This document shows, in pieces, positions 25,648 through 39,200 of a stretch of 64,000 bases of DNA. Each line of letters begins with the position of its first letter. The stretch's first letter is position 1. The stretch spans positions 2,636,654 through 2,700,653 of the forward strand of contig JH720294.1 in the NCBI GenBank assembly GCA_000231825.2, read 5' to 3'. The stretch comes from Tetrahymena elliotti 4EA. Taxonomy: Eukaryota; Ciliophora; Oligohymenophorea; Hymenostomatida; Tetrahymenidae. A model generated the notes under the pieces. That model did not search any database. It was not told where the DNA came from and worked only from the letters and a program-made list of their open reading frames with translations. The position numbers and the translations under genes are program-made.

Positions 25648-28600
25648 ATGAAATTTTTTAGTTAAGTTAGATTAGTATTCTAAATTAGGCACTTTTTTTC
25701 AGCCATTTTAGTTTTGCAATCTATCCTATAAATCTGTGTCACAGCTGATAATGTATAGAATATTTACGTTAATTCAGATAGCACAACAAATGGAAATGGG
25801 TCATAAGCAAAGCCTTACTAAGATTTATTCTATGCGATGAATACTATTTCTAAGATTATCACTAATTTACCTTAAAGTTAAAATGAAAATCCAAATTAGT
25901 TAAATGATGTGAATGGATATGTGATTTATCTTAATTCAGGTGCTCAAAAGCTATACAATATGTTTGATCCAGCTAAATCGCCTTAGATTTATTTGATTAA
26001 TTCTGCTAAGTCTGTTAGTATAATGCCCTATTCTGATGGAAATTCAGATTAAAATAAACCAACAATCTAGTTATAAGATTTTTTGCAAGTTTAAAATACT
26101 TCATTTTCACTATTTGGATGCAAGTTGATTTTTATAATTAATGATGCTAACAAGCAACTATAACAGTAGACTAATTAGATATGTTAATTGGATCTCATTG
26201 GGTCTATTCCATAAGTGAATCAAGTTACTCTCTAAATTCTTGATCAGACAACCGGAGGTTTTATTCCAAACGAATAATAAATAATAGAATATGAATACTA
26301 GTAGGAAGCTAAAAGAAATGAAATATTTAGATCTTAATAAGCATAGAGTGATGATTATTATGATAAGAAAGAAAATTAATTTAGTGCATCTGGTTAGAAG
26401 TAGATATACTTAAATAGATCCTTTTTATGTACTCACTAACAATAAACTCAAACTGTTAACTCCTTATCTTCATCTGCTGATGGACCTGTTAACTAAAAAA
26501 AATAAAAAAGATAATTTAACAAATAAGCTTCATAATATGATAGCAAATTAGATATCAAAAATAATACGAATAGCTTTGAAAATGATCAAAAAAGTGAAAC
26601 TAAGAGTTTGGATGATAGTTAGGTTAGATTAAAGGCTGATCCTTCTTAATGTGCTTTCAGTTAGATAGATATTGTAGATTCATACATCAAGGTAGACTCT
26701 GAAAATTTTTACGAAATATGGGCTGGCAGCATAATAGAATTGAATTTTGCTAATAATGATGTTTTTGATACAAGCACATGTGAGTTAAATAACATTTCAG
26801 TTTCGAATCTGAAAGTTGCAAGTGATATTGAAGGAAACATTTTTAAATTAATCTATAATGGAAAACAAGATATGGAACTAGAGAAAAATGTAGTAAAAAA
26901 TATCTACATAGACAGTTGTGTTCTTTATATGGTTAATATTTTTGAGTTAAGTTTAGTTCAAAGTGAAATGAAGGAATGCAAATTTTAAAATTTTACTCTT
27001 ACAAATTCATTATTGTTAAGCTCGGTTGGCTTAGATTAGAGTGAGTTCATTAAAATTAATATTCAAAACACTCAGGCATCTATCAAAAGATCTCTCTATT
27101 TAACTGACCATACTTTAACAGGAAACAAATTTATTAATGGCAGATTCTTTTCAGTATAGCCAGAACTGTAAACAGAGTAAGTAAGAACAATAATTCAAAA
27201 CATATTAATTGATGGCAATCAAGTAATTAACACAAACTCTTATGAAACTTAAATGTTTAGTAATGCCACACAAATAAATATTTATGACTCTAAAATATAA
27301 AATAATATCTTTGAATAAATAATTGTATTTGATTCTAGCTTTAACACAGTAGTAGATACCATAGAATTCAACAATAATTACATTTATAATAACACTCTCA
27401 CTAATTCTATTTTTTATAGTGCTGACATCATGGAATCCTCTAAAGTTACAATCTAAAAAAATTAATTCTACCATAATTACTAAATCTACAATGAATCACT
27501 ATGCATTAATGAATAAGTGCTAATCCAATCCACTATGTTTAAACTCTAAGGAAAACCATCTACACTTTCTTTTTTGCAAAACAACATAAGAGTTGGAAAA
27601 CCTTAAGCTGAGCTAAGTAATTTTTTCATTTTCAAAATTTAAAAGGATATATTTTTAAATCAAATTTTTTCATAATGATATTTCAATTACTTTAAAGAAG
27701 TTTTAAAATTATTGTAAGATTGATTATCAATCTTTTAAAAAGCATAAATACTCATTAAAAAAGGATAAAATAAAAGTTTTTCTAAAATTATGGCCTAGAT
27801 ATGGATTCATCTCAAGATATATCTCAAATTTTAAAATTTATGGCCTTAATTTTTGAGTATTTATGGTATATCAATGCATTAAAAGTATACTGTCAAAAAA
27901 TGAAGAAATAAAAAATTACCACTTTTAATAGATTTTAATAAAAACAATTAATTTAAAGCTAAATTAATAATTGTTTCACTAAAAAAGTTCAACACAACTA
28001 ATAAAAAATAATTTAACATTTTATTAATTTGATTTAAAAAGGTGAAGAATGTAACAACAGTTATTTTGAATAGTTTACTTATTTTATGCACATAAGCTCT
28101 GTTCAGTATTTGAGTATTTAGGATGTTGTTTTTGAAGACATTTGTACAACTTAGAAATATTTCTTACAAGATTTGTCACCTTCATTCTTTTAACCAGGTG
28201 GATAATAAAATAATAAGATATCTACAGATAATTAGAACTCTGAAACTAGAGGAGGCTTTGTTTAAGTGTCAGGATTTCTAAGAGTTGATTTCAAAAATAA
28301 TATTTTTAGAAATATTTTAACATCAAGTCCACTGGTATATTTAGATGATGAATATTACGTTTCATCAAGGGCTAAAATAACTCTTGTATAAAATAATACT
28401 TTAGAAAAGAATACTCTCCTATTGATAAGTGAGTCTTCTTTGCTTTACTTTACTTACTAAGACTAGAATCAAGTTTAATTAATTGATAATAACTTTTTTA
28501 ACAATATTTTAATCATAGCTATGGACAGAGTAAAAAAGTTATTTTTAATTTAAAATTATTAATTTTCTTTTAATAATAAAGTTAATTGGATATACTGCAC

Positions 28601-31600
28601 CTTGCATAATGTTTAGAGGATACAATTCTGTTTTTAATATGACAAACAACATCTTTAACTCTACAGCAATAAGATTTGAAGTGTATAGTCTTTCTATGGG
28701 AGGAAATGCTTTGATTGCTGCTGCTTAAATTTCTATTAAAAAATCATCATTTAGTGATAGCTGTTAAAATGTTATTGATTCTACCGTTGCTTTCTCTCCT
28801 AGTGAAAGATAGTGCTAAAAAAATCTAACTGATATGGATGAAACATTTTTAAAATTTTCTGATGGTGGTGCTCTTAATTTATTTGGAACAAATTAGATTT
28901 AGATAGAAGATAACATTTTCTATAATAATGAAGCTAAGAGAGGTGGTGCTATTTTTATAAGTGGTTAAGTAAATGACATTTTTATTTAGCATAATAACTT
29001 CACGCAAAATAGTGCTATTGAAGGAGGTACAATTTTCTCTGAACAAGTGAAAGTTATGAACAAAGTATTAATGACTGACTTAGTTTTCCTTGGTAATTCA
29101 GCACTCAAATATGGTGTTGTAATAGATAGCTTCCTTTTCTTTAAACATTTTGAAATGGAAAATGTCATTTTTGCTAATAATTATATCAGGGCGTAAGGAT
29201 CTGATTATACATACATGGTTAGACTTGAGAAATTAGGTAACTGCACTGTTAGAATATCAAAGGTTTTCTTCTTTGGTTCAAATCAAGTAAAATTTTCAGG
29301 AGATTATATACAGATTTACCATTCAAATTAGAAAGAAAGCAGATCTAATGTTGATTTGATAAAAGCTACAGAATAAATAAGGCCAATAGTATTTAGAGAT
29401 TGCTACTTTTATATTGCTGGTTCACAAACTGCCTAGAATTATAAGTATTTCCCCTAGGCTATTACTATTATGAGTAGAAAAGTAGAATACAATTCTGTAA
29501 AGACACCAGTTTATTTAAACAGAATTCTATTTACTGGTGAAAATAGCATTATTAATTTTGTGAAATACTTCCCACAATATGCTGGTAACGAATATTTGCT
29601 ACATTTCTTTGATAAATCTGAGGCAAAAGTCATCAAATATTCATCCTAAGCGTTCTATGGAAATAATGTTGACGTTATTATGAATAACACCAACGTAATC
29701 AACATTCTTCACTACAATGGATGTGTCACAGTAATTTGATTTGTTAGAATATTAAACAATAATTTTTGATTATATTAATAGGTAAGAAATTCATATTTGG
29801 AAATAACTAATGGAGAATTTGAAATGAATTAAAAAGCAGTTAAATATTAAAATGCATCTTAGCTTATGATCACAAGTGAATAACCTGAAAAACACAAAAG
29901 CTTAATCCAGAATGTCAAATTCAAAGGATATGTACCAATGGTAGGAGATCAGCAATATGATTCTTAAATGATTTCTCTAACTAATATTTAAAATGTAGTT
30001 ATCGATAGCTGCACTTTTACAGATGCCTCCTCTGATTATGGTTCTGCTATTTAGGTGCTTGATAAAGTAAAGAACATTAGCATCACAAATAATGTTTTTT
30101 AGAATAATTGGTCTAGAAGTAGTGGAGGTTCCATTTACATTTAAAAAGATTGTACAAATTTAACAATTTTTCAAAATACATTCAAAAACTCAAAAAGCTA
30201 TTACAGTTTGGGAGGAGCTATTTTCATTTATAAAATGAATAATCACTTTAACATCACTTACAATCAATTCAGCAATAATTTAGCTGTTTTTGGAAATAGT
30301 ATATCTATATTGTCATTTGACCACAACTCACTAAATTCCTTTTTAGGATTCAACCAATACACTCAGAATTTAGCTGATTATGTTTCTCTAATAGATTAAT
30401 TTTCAAAATATGTTTAATAGAATACAGCCTTAATAACTTAAAACTAGAACTAGCTCTATGACTGGTAACAAATTATACCTTCAAGTGAAATTTGTTTAAA
30501 TTTCACAATGTCTTAAAGATCTTTCTCATATGAATGGGATTTCTAGCAATAAACGCTGCAAAATTAAACTCAGCAAACTTTTGAAGGTTTAAAAGTGAAC
30601 GAATTCATAGATTTTATCAAGTACAAAAAGAGTAAAAGTTTGTACGGTGGTGCTACAAATGAAAAAAGTAAAATATCCTCAGAATTCGAGTAAAAATTAG
30701 CTTAAATGAATGATGAACTGGGTTATGCAACATAAATCTCGTATGAATTATCCTCCATAGGCGAAGATGGCGTTTATACACCTATAAAGCCAAATGTACA
30801 AACTAAATTTTCATCTAGTTATGATTTAGCTGCAGACGTTCTTACAGTTCAAAATGACCAATTTGTTATATCTGATCAAAGAGGCTATCTCCAAACAGTG
30901 GCCTATGGTGTGAATAATGTTATTACATATTATGGATATCAATAGTTTTTGGAAGTTCTCTCTAAATATAACTTAGTTGATCAAAACAAAAATTCTACTT
31001 ACAATTTACTTTTCTCTGACTCTCTTTCTCTCTCTTCAATAGTTCCTAGTTTCCCATACTTTAATAAAACCACTTACCAGCCCTATGCTCTCGGCTTAGG
31101 TTTAAGTGAATGCGATTCAGGTTTTAGTTATGATGGGGATCTGAAAATCTGTAACTATTGCTAATAAGGTGTGTATACTCTCGATCCAAAAGGTTAGCAT
31201 TTTAATTTTTTAATGTTAAAAATTTGTTTTTAGTAGTTGAATATACATATTTAATTATGAATGAAAAAAAGATATTTATTTAATATTGTTTGTTTTATTT
31301 AATATTAGGATATAAATAATGCTAACCTTGTGAGTCAAACTCTGTTTGTTTAGGAGGTTACTAGTTGCAGGTTAACGAGGGTTATTGGAGATATAGTTTG
31401 TATAGTTCTAATATTATTTATTGTAACACTAATCCATATAATTGCTTAGTTCCAGACTCTTCTAATGTTCCCTATACTTGTAAGGAAGGCTATTAGGGAG
31501 CTCTTTGTTAGGCTTGCAATAATGATAAAAATTACTTTACAAATGGTGATGGAAGATGCTACACTTGCAGTAGCAGTTGGTTGACTATTTTCATATTCGT

Positions 31601-34600
31601 AATAATTTATTATTGTCAAAATAAATTAAAAAATTATTTAAAATAATTTAGATTATTAAGAAATTAATTTTCTTATTTTATGAATGCTTTTACATTTACA
31701 CAGCTGTCTTTGCCAACACACTCTTTGCCACTAAGTAAATAAATAAATAAATAATTAAAAAATATTATTAAAATATTTAACTGGTTTTCTTTTATTGAAA
31801 TTTAGAGGTCATGAGTGTCATGCCCTGAATGTGAGAAGATTAAACAAAGTTTATGTGAGAATCATTTAAACTTACTTCCAAATTATGTCATTGATTATCT
31901 CTTAATACTTTATTGTTGGATAAGAGCTCTTCAATTTTGTTAATTAAATATTCTAAATAATTGGTTTCCCAGTTGATTCTGTGAATTATAATTATGAATG
32001 TTGGTTTTATTAATATTATGGTACAAGTGATGAAATCTATGCATATTATGCTAGTTTCATATCTCTTTGTGAACCTCTATTCAAGATAATGGTTGTCTTT
32101 ATTGTCTGGCTAATCAAGAGAGCCTTTAAAGTCTAATGGCTCAAAAATAGATATTTCATTATATCTATAACTTCTATTATTCTTATTGAACAACTAGGTG
32201 TTATTCAAATTCTTTTAGGGTCATTCAAGTGTATTTCAATACCAGGTGATGGCTCTTTTATGGAAAGAAATCCAAACGTATCCTGTCAATCAGATAACTA
32301 TAGTATTTTTACAGGCTTTATTTATATTCCCATGATGGTGTTATGGGCAGGAGGTTTCACACTTTTGCTCTTCTTTTACATTTTCAAAAACAAGGTAAAT
32401 TTTGTTTATATTTAATTATTAATTTTGAAAGAGGTTTTTAATAAAGAAGCTAATGAAATTTTCTAATTTTTTAATCTTAATTTAATAATAGAAAAATTTG
32501 GAGTCAAAACAAATGAAGCTTTTCTTTGGTTTCTATTATATGTGTTTTAGATAGAAATATTTCTATTGGGATGTTATCATTTATATGATGAAGCTACTTC
32601 TGTTAATGTTAAACTATTTCGTATTAGATAGCGATAAGCTTCGTTTTTCATGCACTACGCTAATTCTTCTTGGATATTGCTTGGCTATTAAAATCTACAA
32701 ACCTTACACCTTAGACAGATAAAATAAATGTGATTAGATTCTTTTTTATAATCTCATATTCACTATGTTCCTATGTTATAATATTGACAGTACTAACAGC
32801 AGTTCTTTTAATATACTTTTTATAGCCCTGCTTTGCATTTCAAATCTTTCATTTTTAGGCTATATATCCTGGAGAATGTTTTACATTGTCAGATACTTCT
32901 TCAAGAAGTTTAGAAGCGGTGTTCCCACAATCTCCAAAAACTCTGTTAAAAAATTGTAAATTATTTAATTTTAATTACAAAAATATAATTTCTTATTTTC
33001 ATTCAAAGGATAAAATTCCTTTTTTCTCTAATTTTGTTAAGTTGTTAATCTTAAATTCTATTAAAGAATAAAACTCACTTCGATTCTATCTAAAATTTTA
33101 ATAATCTTTTTATTATTTTTTTAGAAAATTCATAAAAAATTATTTCTATTTTTAGAGTTTAGAATCAAGTATATCTATCCATTAAACAATTTTATAATGA
33201 TTATTGGATATGATTACTTAATTTTATTATTTTTATTAACAGACCAAAAAATAAAGTCGATCAAAATAAACAAAAATCTAATAATTATTTTTGGACATGG
33301 TTAATTATTTTAAAACTCTTAAAATTTATCTTGATTTTATTTTTAGAGCTATCAAAAAAGTGCATCTATCCATAATTAAATTCAGGAATTTAGCTGAATA
33401 ATTTTTATTTAAAATTAAGTCTATTATCATTTTTGATAAATTACCATAAATTTTGTTTTCAAATTAAAATTATCTTGAGACATTTCTAAACGTAGAAATA
33501 AAATTAAAAAAATTTTTTAAATAAAATAAAAAGAAGTAACATTTCTTCTAAAACAAGGCTTAATTATAAAATTTCTCTTAAATTTAAATATTATTTTGGG
33601 GATTTATAAAATATTTGGTTTAAAAATAATTAGGGACAAGAGTGTAGAAGAAGAGAGTGAAGATGAAGAATAGAAGAATTATTTGATGCAGGCTGAACTT
33701 GAATATAACCATTTGGAGATTGCTATTTAGGATGAAAATAATGAGAAAGTTATTATAAAAGAAGATGATTAAGAGATTTAAAATATTAATTTAAAGCAAG
33801 GAGCAGGTATTATTCCTTCTAAAAAGCAGGAAACAGAGAATATTAGATAACGTTATGAGTTGCATCAATATCTTAAGAGCATGGTAGAGCATAATTAAAA
33901 TCAACCAGTTTAGATTGATCAGTTATTAGATGAAGATCAAGAAGATTCATATGTATAAGATCCTTCCCCTCAATCATCTCATCATAATATTGGAAAAACT
34001 AGTTTTGCCTTTTAAAAGAGAGGTTAAAGTAATTAAGGTGGTAGCATTCTATTATAAAATAATAAGCCAGCTGCATATAAGAGTTTCAATAATAATTTAG
34101 GCAGACATGATTTTGGTAATAAAAAGAAATCTTTTATGAATAGCTAAATAGGATAAGAACATAATAGAAACAATCACTAATAATCTGTGATTTTAAATAT
34201 AAATAACAATAATCCTTTAAAAGATTCACGTAATAAAGAATCTGTGGAAGGTGCAAGCGCAGCAAGTAATATTAGAGATAATTATTATAATTAACATGAA
34301 AACAGAGAATTCTAGAGTAGTTATATTAGTCATAACTCATAACATGTTGCAGCAATGAAAAAGAGTTTTGTTCACCATGTAGAAAAATAATTTATGAATA
34401 AAATGAGGATTAAAGCCTCAATGGCACATCGTAATTACTCAAATCAATTCGGTGATGATGATTATAATGATCAATATGATGATGACACCCATGAATACTT
34501 ACATGATAATTACAACAATTAATATTAAAATTATAAGAAAAAATGGACAAAAAGTAATATTTATGCAGAAGATGAAGTCAGATAAAGAAATGCCTTGCTA

Positions 34601-35146
34601 AATAAAAGCGAGCTGTTTTAGGATTAAAGCGAGTTTAATTAAGAATAAAACAAATTAGATTTCAATTAAAGTGAAGCTAATGAAAACAACTTTTAGCCTT
34701 TAGCCAGTGTTTTCACTAACAACAATGAAACAAATATCCTAGGATCGAATATTAAAGTTAACTAGCTCAATAGTCATCTTTTTAGTGATAGAAGGACAAT
34801 TAATTAAAAGCCGTTTAATCCACTAACTACAAGGGCTCCTTCTACTCACATATAATATACTAGTCAACAAGTAAGCACTTAACTAGATATGGAAGCTCCA
34901 GTTGAAGCTAAAGGAATACATAGTGATGAAAATCAAAATAACTCTAATGCTGGCCCCTTCGCTCAAGATAAGAAATATGAATCTGACAGTTTCTTTTTGA
35001 AGGATAAGTCAAACCATTTTAATGAAGATGAAGACGAAGACGAAGATGAAGATGAAGGAGATGAATAAAAAAACCATAGAGATTAATTCCTTAGCCAAGA
35101 ATAGCTTGATTATAGAAACAGCAACTAAAAAGAAGAAAAGAAATGA
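25648..35146 (+). CDS. giant surface receptor-like protein, beta-helix ectodomain plus multi-pass membrane domain, 2668 aa
   Basis: Eight exons: 25648-27616, 28042-28529, 28582-29730, 29782-31192, 31309-31734, 31808-32394, 32492-32955 and 33634-35146. All phases close, giving 2669 codons and a TGA stop. A hydrophobic N-terminus (FSAILVLQSILQ, near residues 19-30) acts as signal sequence. Residues about 400-1650 are rich in short N-x-F/I-x-N-N strands and motifs such as GGAIFI and NNxF, as in pectin-lyase-fold or parallel beta-helix ectodomains. A Cys-rich stalk follows (about 1640-1770, with CQACNND and CYTCSSSW), then about 8 membrane segments (1770-2150, e.g. VYVRIIQTYFQIMSLII, GGFTLLLFFYIF). 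A 500-residue cytosolic tail rich in Q, N, H, D and E ends with an acidic run near 35020-35065. Similar large 'transmembrane proteins' are common in Tetrahymena and Paramecium, but their role is not established. The exon 5/6 junction (31595-31808) is the least certain; the chosen splice keeps the first membrane span. Confidence 0.85.
27742..27865. repeat. imperfect inverted repeat inside intron 1
   Basis: GCATAAATACTCATTAAAAAAGG at 27742-27764 pairs with the reverse complement of 27843-27865. The match is 18 of 23 bases, including 12 contiguous (CATAAATACTCA). It lies inside the 425-bp first intron of the surface-protein gene. It could be a hairpin in the pre-mRNA or the remnant of a small inverted-repeat element; chance is possible in such AT-rich DNA. 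Confidence 0.35.
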
Positions 35147-36299
35147 GGATCAAGTAGGTTAATGGTTAGTAAGCTAGTTACTAGCAGTATTAGAAATAAT
35201 ATTAATATATAAACCAGTTTAATAAAATAATAATTTTACTTTAACAAATTTATCATTTTAATTTAGATTTCAGTTTACAATTATATCAATCAATCCATCC
35301 AACTAGTAATAAATTTATCTTTATCAAATTCTATTTTCTAAAATTCTTTTTTATTCATTTTATATCACAAGCTTAATTATTTTTTTCTTATATATTTCTT
35401 TATTTTTGTCTTTCTTTAATTTTTAATTACTTATTATTACTTTTTATTTTAGAGTTTGTCTATTATTTAATTTTAATTTTAAAAAGTTTAAGTAATAAAC
35501 TGTAATCATTTTATTTATCTTATTTTTATTTTTAAGTGATCCAAGGATCTATAAAAATAATTGCATAAAATTTTTTCTTCTTTGGGTATCTAAAATAAAG
35601 AATTGGTGCTTTTTAAGATTAGATATTTAACAACTAATTATAAAATATTATTTTTTATTTGAGAAATATTATCTAAAATAAAGAATTGGTGCTTTTTAAG
35701 ATTAGATATTTAACAACTAATTGATAATAATATTTCAATTATAAAATATTATTTTTTATTTGAGAAATATTTTTTCTAAACTGTAGATACTCAATAATTA
35801 AGGCCGATTTTTGAGAAGAAAAAAAATTTTTGATTAATAAAGCCAAATTTTCAGATTTTAAAATTAAATTCTCTTTGCATGAATTAATTAGATTCTACAG
35901 TATGTATTTAATTTAGAGTTTTGAAATTCTTGAATAAAAATTAAATAATAAATTTGAAAATAGTTTTATTTTTAATTATTTATGAACTTTATTTTGTTCC
36001 ATAATTTTGAAAAGAAGTAAAAATCATAAAAATAAATAGTTTAACTTTAATTTTATTTAAGAATCTGATTGTGTTTATTAATAATTGTTAAGGAAAATTA
36101 GTTGGTATTATGGTTTTGAAATGAAATAAAATGAATGAATACATAATAGAACAGAAAATAAATAATTTAAATTTTATTAAAAAATTAGATATAGTATTTT
36201 GATTGATTTATAACTAAATGTTATGGTTTAGGTAAGGAATTGCTAATTTTAGAGATAACCATTTTTTTTGTATATTTAAAAAAGAAAAATTTATAGTGT
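35147..36299. other. AT-rich spacer between convergent genes
   Basis: Separates the 3' ends of the surface-protein gene (plus) and the gamma-tubulin complex gene (minus). Apart from the tandem duplication at 35588-35770, no structure or coding signal was seen. Confidence 0.55.
35588..35770. repeat. recent tandem duplication, about 83-bp unit
   Basis: The block beginning ATCTAAAATAAAGAATTGG at 35588 is repeated almost perfectly from 35671. The second copy carries an 18-bp extra segment (GATAATAATATTTCAATT) before the shared ATAAAATATTATTTTTTA stretch, or the first copy has lost it. The near identity over non-coding AT-rich sequence points to a young event. Confidence 0.85.
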
Positions 36300-39200
36300 T
36301 CAACTAAAATTGATTAGCTTTTAAGTTTAGAGAGTTTCTTTGTCTCTAATTCTATCTATTAATTTGCTAAGAAAATCTTCATAACTATTTAAAAAACAAA
36401 AGCAATTAGTCAGTTTGAGAGGCAATTAAATTTACTTTTAAAATTTCTGGTTAAGTTGTTATATTTTTTAGATATATTAGTCTCCTTCTTCATTGTAATC
36501 GATTTCTTCTTAATAAGAAATTACATTTTCCAGCTTTTTAGTTGAGAAAAGTCGATAAAAATTTAATTATAATTAAGAAAAAATAAGTTACTATGTTGAC
36601 GAATTAAATTTATATTTGTAGAATTTCATTTAGGTATTACTCAATAATTTAGTTAGGAGTTTTCATGAATGTCTTTTGCTATATGTACTTAAGATAATTT
36701 GTATGAATCTATTTTAAAATAAATGAGTCAAATATTTTCTAGTTAGAATTATTTTACTAATAGGAGTTCTTGGAAATTTTTGCATTTTTTAAGAGCCTTA
36801 TTTAGCATCTTCCAAGCATTTTCAATAATATCAAAATACAAATAATTTTAGAAGTTCCCTATGAAATTTTATATTTTGTGTCTTAAACTTTAAGATAACC
36901 TAGCGAGTTACTTCTTTGTATGAGATGTTTCCATTTTATTAGAATTCCAAGTAATAATATTTCTGTTTATTTATTTCCATTTTTATTGAAGCATTTTATT
37001 TGCATATCTAAACTTAATTAAATGAGAAAATATTCCCATGTAACCTGCCAGCATTTCTTCATTAAATAGCACTTCAATTATTTAAGGGCAGTTCTTCATT
37101 TTTAGCTTAATCAGATCTTAAAGCTAAATAAAAACAAAAAATTTATCATAAAAGTATTTGCTATTTTAAATAATTTATATTCGTTTTTCAATTAAATTTT
37201 AGAGGCAATTTGTTGATTAAATATGAAAATATTTGATTTTACTAAAGAATAAAAAGATTTACATTTGTAGCTAGGAAATTGTAGGCATAGAAAGGGGCTT
37301 CATCTTTTTTGAACTCAATATAAGGCTGATACTGATTGAGGGGCTATTTAAATAAAATAAATTGATGAGATGGTTTGGGAATTTTAATTAATTACTTCTA
37401 AGAAATCTTCTTCATCAAATAAAGAAGATGCTTCATATAAAGAAATCAATTCAATTTAGCAGTTATCCTTGACTATAACTTCTAAGAAATCATCAATTTT
37501 ATCTCCACGTTCACAAAACATGTATTTTTTCAAAAAAGAAAATATATTCATGATGTTGTATTTTTCAAATATTATATTCATAATTGCTTCATTTGTCTAT
37601 TGTTATTAAATATATTTTATAATGCTTAAAAATTCATTCAATTTTATTTACAATTAAAGCTTGAGACTTAATTATGTTCAAGATGCAAGCTTATATAATA
37701 ACGCTTATTGGAGTGTTCGGGTATTTTTGGTTATCAGTCAATCCTTATGAAGGGCTTTAATCATCTTTAGGAATAATTTCTTAGCTTTATTATAACACTT
37801 CCAGGTCTTCGATTTCCATTTTGAGCATACCATTATTTTCTTTGTGTTTTGGTTCTTCTTCTTTTTACTATTGATCTTCTTCTATTTATATCTCTTCACT
37901 CATTTTATTAGTAAGAGGTTTCTGCTTATAAGAAGAAAACATTTTGATTTGATTTGCAAGTATTTCTTCATCATTAATGATGCTTTCGTCATCACTTGAT
38001 TCCTATTCTTTTGTTTTCAATTTCTATGGCGATTATTTTTTCAAATTGACCAAACTCTAAGTTAATTCTTATTGTTTTAATTCATAAATTGACTTCAAAA
38101 ATTAAGTCTATTCATTTTACTCTTCTTCTCCCTTTCTTTATTCTTCCTCTAACATTTTAGTTTTTTCTTCATACATTTTCTGTAAATTAATTTCAGCTTA
38201 ATGCTTAGGTGTAATATCCACTTCTTCAACCATTTAATTTTCTTTTAATTATTAAGCTTTTTCATATAACATTTTAAGCTCATTTTCAGTCTCAAATATT
38301 TCTCTATTTCCTGGTTATGATTTGGACTCAGCTATATTTATTTTTAATTAAACAATTAATATCTCTTTAAATAATGCTTTTTTTTACCTTCTTTTTTCTC
38401 TTGGTTGGAGAGATTAGGGAAATCTTATTAGATTTTATTTCTAATAGTTTCTAATTATTGTTATTTTATTCTTTCATTTTCTTTGAGTTGATTCTCTAAA
38501 ATTATAGCTTTCTCCTCTTATTGCTCAAAAAGCTTTTAATATTTAGCTTGTATTCTTCTTATTTCAAGTTAATTTAATTCATCTTATGCTTTTTTAAGTT
38601 TAAGTTCATGCTGCTCTTTCTTTTATTATTGAATCATCTCCATTTTTCTCAAGAAATTCTAAATTAATCCAAATTTTTATTTTTCATTAACATTTATTTA
38701 ATAAAACAAATTACTTCTTTGATTGTTTTGACGTAATTAAGCCTTTATTCAAGTTGTTGAGCTTTTTTGATTTCTTTTTTATATTTTATTTATTGTAATA
38801 ACTTATCAATTTTATCTCTCCTACTTTTAATAAGCATATTAAACTGCTTCTCTATTTATCTAATCTCAAAAATGTCTTATGTTATCTAAATTTAACATAA
38901 ATCTCCTTTCAGCTCTTTATCTATTTAGCAACATGCATTGAAATGATCTAAATCACACTTCTTTAATAAAGATAAATTCTGTGAAACTTCTTGAATTCTT
39001 GGGAAAGACTCTCTCAAAAAAACAGGTAAATTTTTATAAATAACTTCATTTGATTTTCCTGTGATAACAAATTGAGTAAGATTAGATATGAGAGGCTAGA
39101 GTATGTGGCTGAAAAAAGTGAATAAAATTTCCTAATCAACCTAAGATATAGATTCTTTCTCCAATTTATTATAAATAATATTTAAAAGATCTGTATTTGT

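Noticed and set aside
36739..36757. A 19-nt intron (GTAAAATAATTCTAACTAG) in the GCP gene
   Set aside because: It restores the frame, but a 49-bp intron from the same donor to 36709 also does so and gives the conserved IHTNYLKYI motif of the family, so the longer intron is preferred.
36739..36760. Programmed +1 frameshift at a TGA in the GCP gene
   Set aside because: The apparent frame change disappears when the 49-bp intron is recognised.
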